Assembly: GCA_003445555.1 (NCBI GenBank)
Contig: DMDI01000223.1
Coordinates: 4,769-10,163, forward strand
Direction of reading: 5' to 3'
Source of the DNA: Desulfotomaculum sp.
GTDB taxonomy: Bacteria > Bacillota > Desulfotomaculia > Desulfotomaculales > Nap2-2B
Length of the DNA: 5,395 bases
The notes under the pieces were generated by a model. That model saw only the letters and a list, made by a program, of their open reading frames with translations, had not been told where the DNA came from and did not search any database. Positions 4,697 to 5,395 of the stretch are shown here, piece by piece; position 1 is the first letter of the stretch, and each line of letters opens with the position of its first letter. Made by a program: the position numbers and the translations under genes.

Positions 4697-5038
4697 ATGC
4701 AGATAGTAGATACAACGATATCCATCGGTGAACTCCATAGGATGGCTGCTGAGATGTTCGGAGATTTGGTGAAAGCGGTCGTTGATGTCGATAGGGAATT
4801 GATTGCCGTTGATGCCGAGCTTCATTCCGACTTAGAAGCGCTCCTTCTGAACGACGGATCGAACCAGGGAAGCCTGTGGGGAATTAACCTTTATCCCGAA
4901 AGATCCAGCGAGGACTTCATTGAGTTTGATTCTATGATTAACATCCGTCCTTCTCAGGGCAATCGAAGCCGAGGCGTGGATGATGAGAAAACACGCGCCC
5001 GGATCCTTACTATAATCAAGAAAAAGGTGATCAAGTGA
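4697..5038 (+). CDS. DUF5674 family protein
   Basis: This is a 113-residue soluble protein starting at the ATG 4697, chosen by the strong ribosome site at 4682-4689. The second half carries the conserved block I associate with DUF5674: SLWGINLYPE (59-68), DFIEFDSMINIRPSQGNR (73-90) and SRGVDD (91-96). The first half (QIVDTTISIGELHRMAAEMF) is helical, and the middle (DRELIAVDAELHSDLEALLL) is likely strand then helix. No catalytic motif is known to me; the invariant Asp, Asn, Arg and Gln in the block could form a binding site. The last codons overlap the next gene by 4 bases (GTGA), so the two are cotranscribed and coupled. GC is a little higher than in the left part of the window, consistent with acquisition. 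There are no membrane segments or signal peptide. Function is unknown. Confidence 0.88.
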   Translation: MQIVDTTISIGELHRMAAEMFGDLVKAVVDVDRELIAVDAELHSDLEALLLNDGSNQGSLWGINLYPERSSEDFIEFDSMINIRPSQGNRSRGVDDEKTRARILTIIKKKVIK

Positions 5039-5367
5039 ATTATCAGCATAAGCAACTTGCGGCGGGGCGCTGGCAGCAAATGTCGTTCGCCGAACAAATG
5101 GCGAATATTGGTAGTGAGGTTGAACGGGCGCTCAGATGGCGGGCTAAGAATGATCCCGACTATGCCCGGCGGGCGTTCGAGCGCGCCTTAGAACTGATGG
5201 ATCTTACCCTGGCGAGTGCCCAGGGGTTTCCTCGTCTCAAGGAACTTGCACGTCTGCGTGAAGCAATGATTGATTATTTCGCTGGTACAAACCAATTTGG
5301 GTCGACAGAAGAATCGTGGCGGCGATATTTCCTGCCCTTCAACTATATCGCGCGCCGGGACCGTTAG
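5035..5367 (+). CDS. Helical hypothetical protein coupled to DUF5674
   Basis: The start is the GTG at 5035, overlapping the DUF5674 stop by 4 bases. AAAGGTGAT (5023-5031), a close match to the anti-Shine-Dalgarno complement, lies 3 bases before it within the upstream gene. The 110 residues look almost wholly alpha-helical. Recognisable runs are LAAGRWQQMSFAEQMANIGS (8-27), EVERALRWRAKND (28-40), ARRAFERALELMDLTL (44-59) and RLKELARLREAMIDYFAG (67-84), with an aromatic end, SWRRYFLPFNYIAR (94-107). I recall similar proteins next to DUF5674, but no named family. The HEPN RNase motif (Rx4-6H) is not present, so a HEPN toxin reading is not supported. The tight two-gene arrangement suggests that the proteins act together, perhaps as a complex. 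The function is unknown. Confidence 0.82.
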   Translation: MNYQHKQLAAGRWQQMSFAEQMANIGSEVERALRWRAKNDPDYARRAFERALELMDLTLASAQGFPRLKELARLREAMIDYFAGTNQFGSTEESWRRYFLPFNYIARRDR

Positions 5368-5395
5368 CGCTGCCGGTAAGCAAATTATTCGCGGT

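Noticed and set aside
5035..5367. HEPN-type toxin
   Set aside because: The protein is helical, but the Rx4-6H catalytic motif is absent.
1..5395. CRISPR array, tRNA, rRNA or riboswitch
   Set aside because: No regularly spaced repeats, no cloverleaf with TTCGA-type arm, and no conserved RNA core were seen on either strand by eye.

Overview
The window looks like part of a chromosome from an anaerobic, Gram-positive Clostridia-type bacterium (Peptococcaceae or Thermoanaerobacterales-like). The reasons are low-to-moderate GC, A/T-rich codon choice, strong G-rich Shine-Dalgarno sites, TTG/GTG starts, and proteins typical of that group. This assignment is inference; no rRNA or marker gene is present. 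The region is accessory-like: intact small genes alternate with broken gene fragments.

Layout, left to right. Positions 1-376 (minus) hold the N-terminal 125 residues of a PflA-like radical SAM enzyme that runs off the left edge. A 50-residue ORF (384-536, minus) ends 7 bases before it. Positions 541 to about 1390 (minus) are a GC-richer Acg-family nitroreductase pseudogene with two frameshifts and no N-terminus, bracketed by an inverted 10-bp repeat. Positions 1391-1602 hold a possible 46-residue ORF and a good sigma-A promoter, both minus. A short DUF3795-type cysteine-rich protein (1603-1839, minus) is divergent from a membrane protein at 1929-2582 (plus). That membrane protein resembles only the C-terminal part of bactofilin-like membrane proteins. 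A near-perfect 40-bp palindrome lies at 2671-2710, followed by an intact metallo-beta-lactamase-fold hydrolase (2796-3518, plus).

Positions 3519-4320 are a mosaic of fragments: a probable N-terminal scrap of an ArsM-like methyltransferase, the N-terminal half of a LolD/MacB-type ABC ATPase, a small one-helix membrane protein frameshifted in a G-run, and an antisense piece of a TnpB (IS605 OrfB) protein. Positions 4320-4690 carry short repeats and no gene I can support. The window ends with a tightly coupled two-gene unit on the plus strand: a DUF5674-family protein (4697-5038) and an unnamed, conserved-looking helical protein (5035-5367) overlapping it by 4 bases.

The genes do not form one pathway. 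The two units that look functionally coupled are the 50-residue ORF with the radical SAM gene, and the DUF5674 pair. The rest reads as a zone of repeated insertion, deletion and decay. Family calls are from memory of sequence patterns, with no database search.
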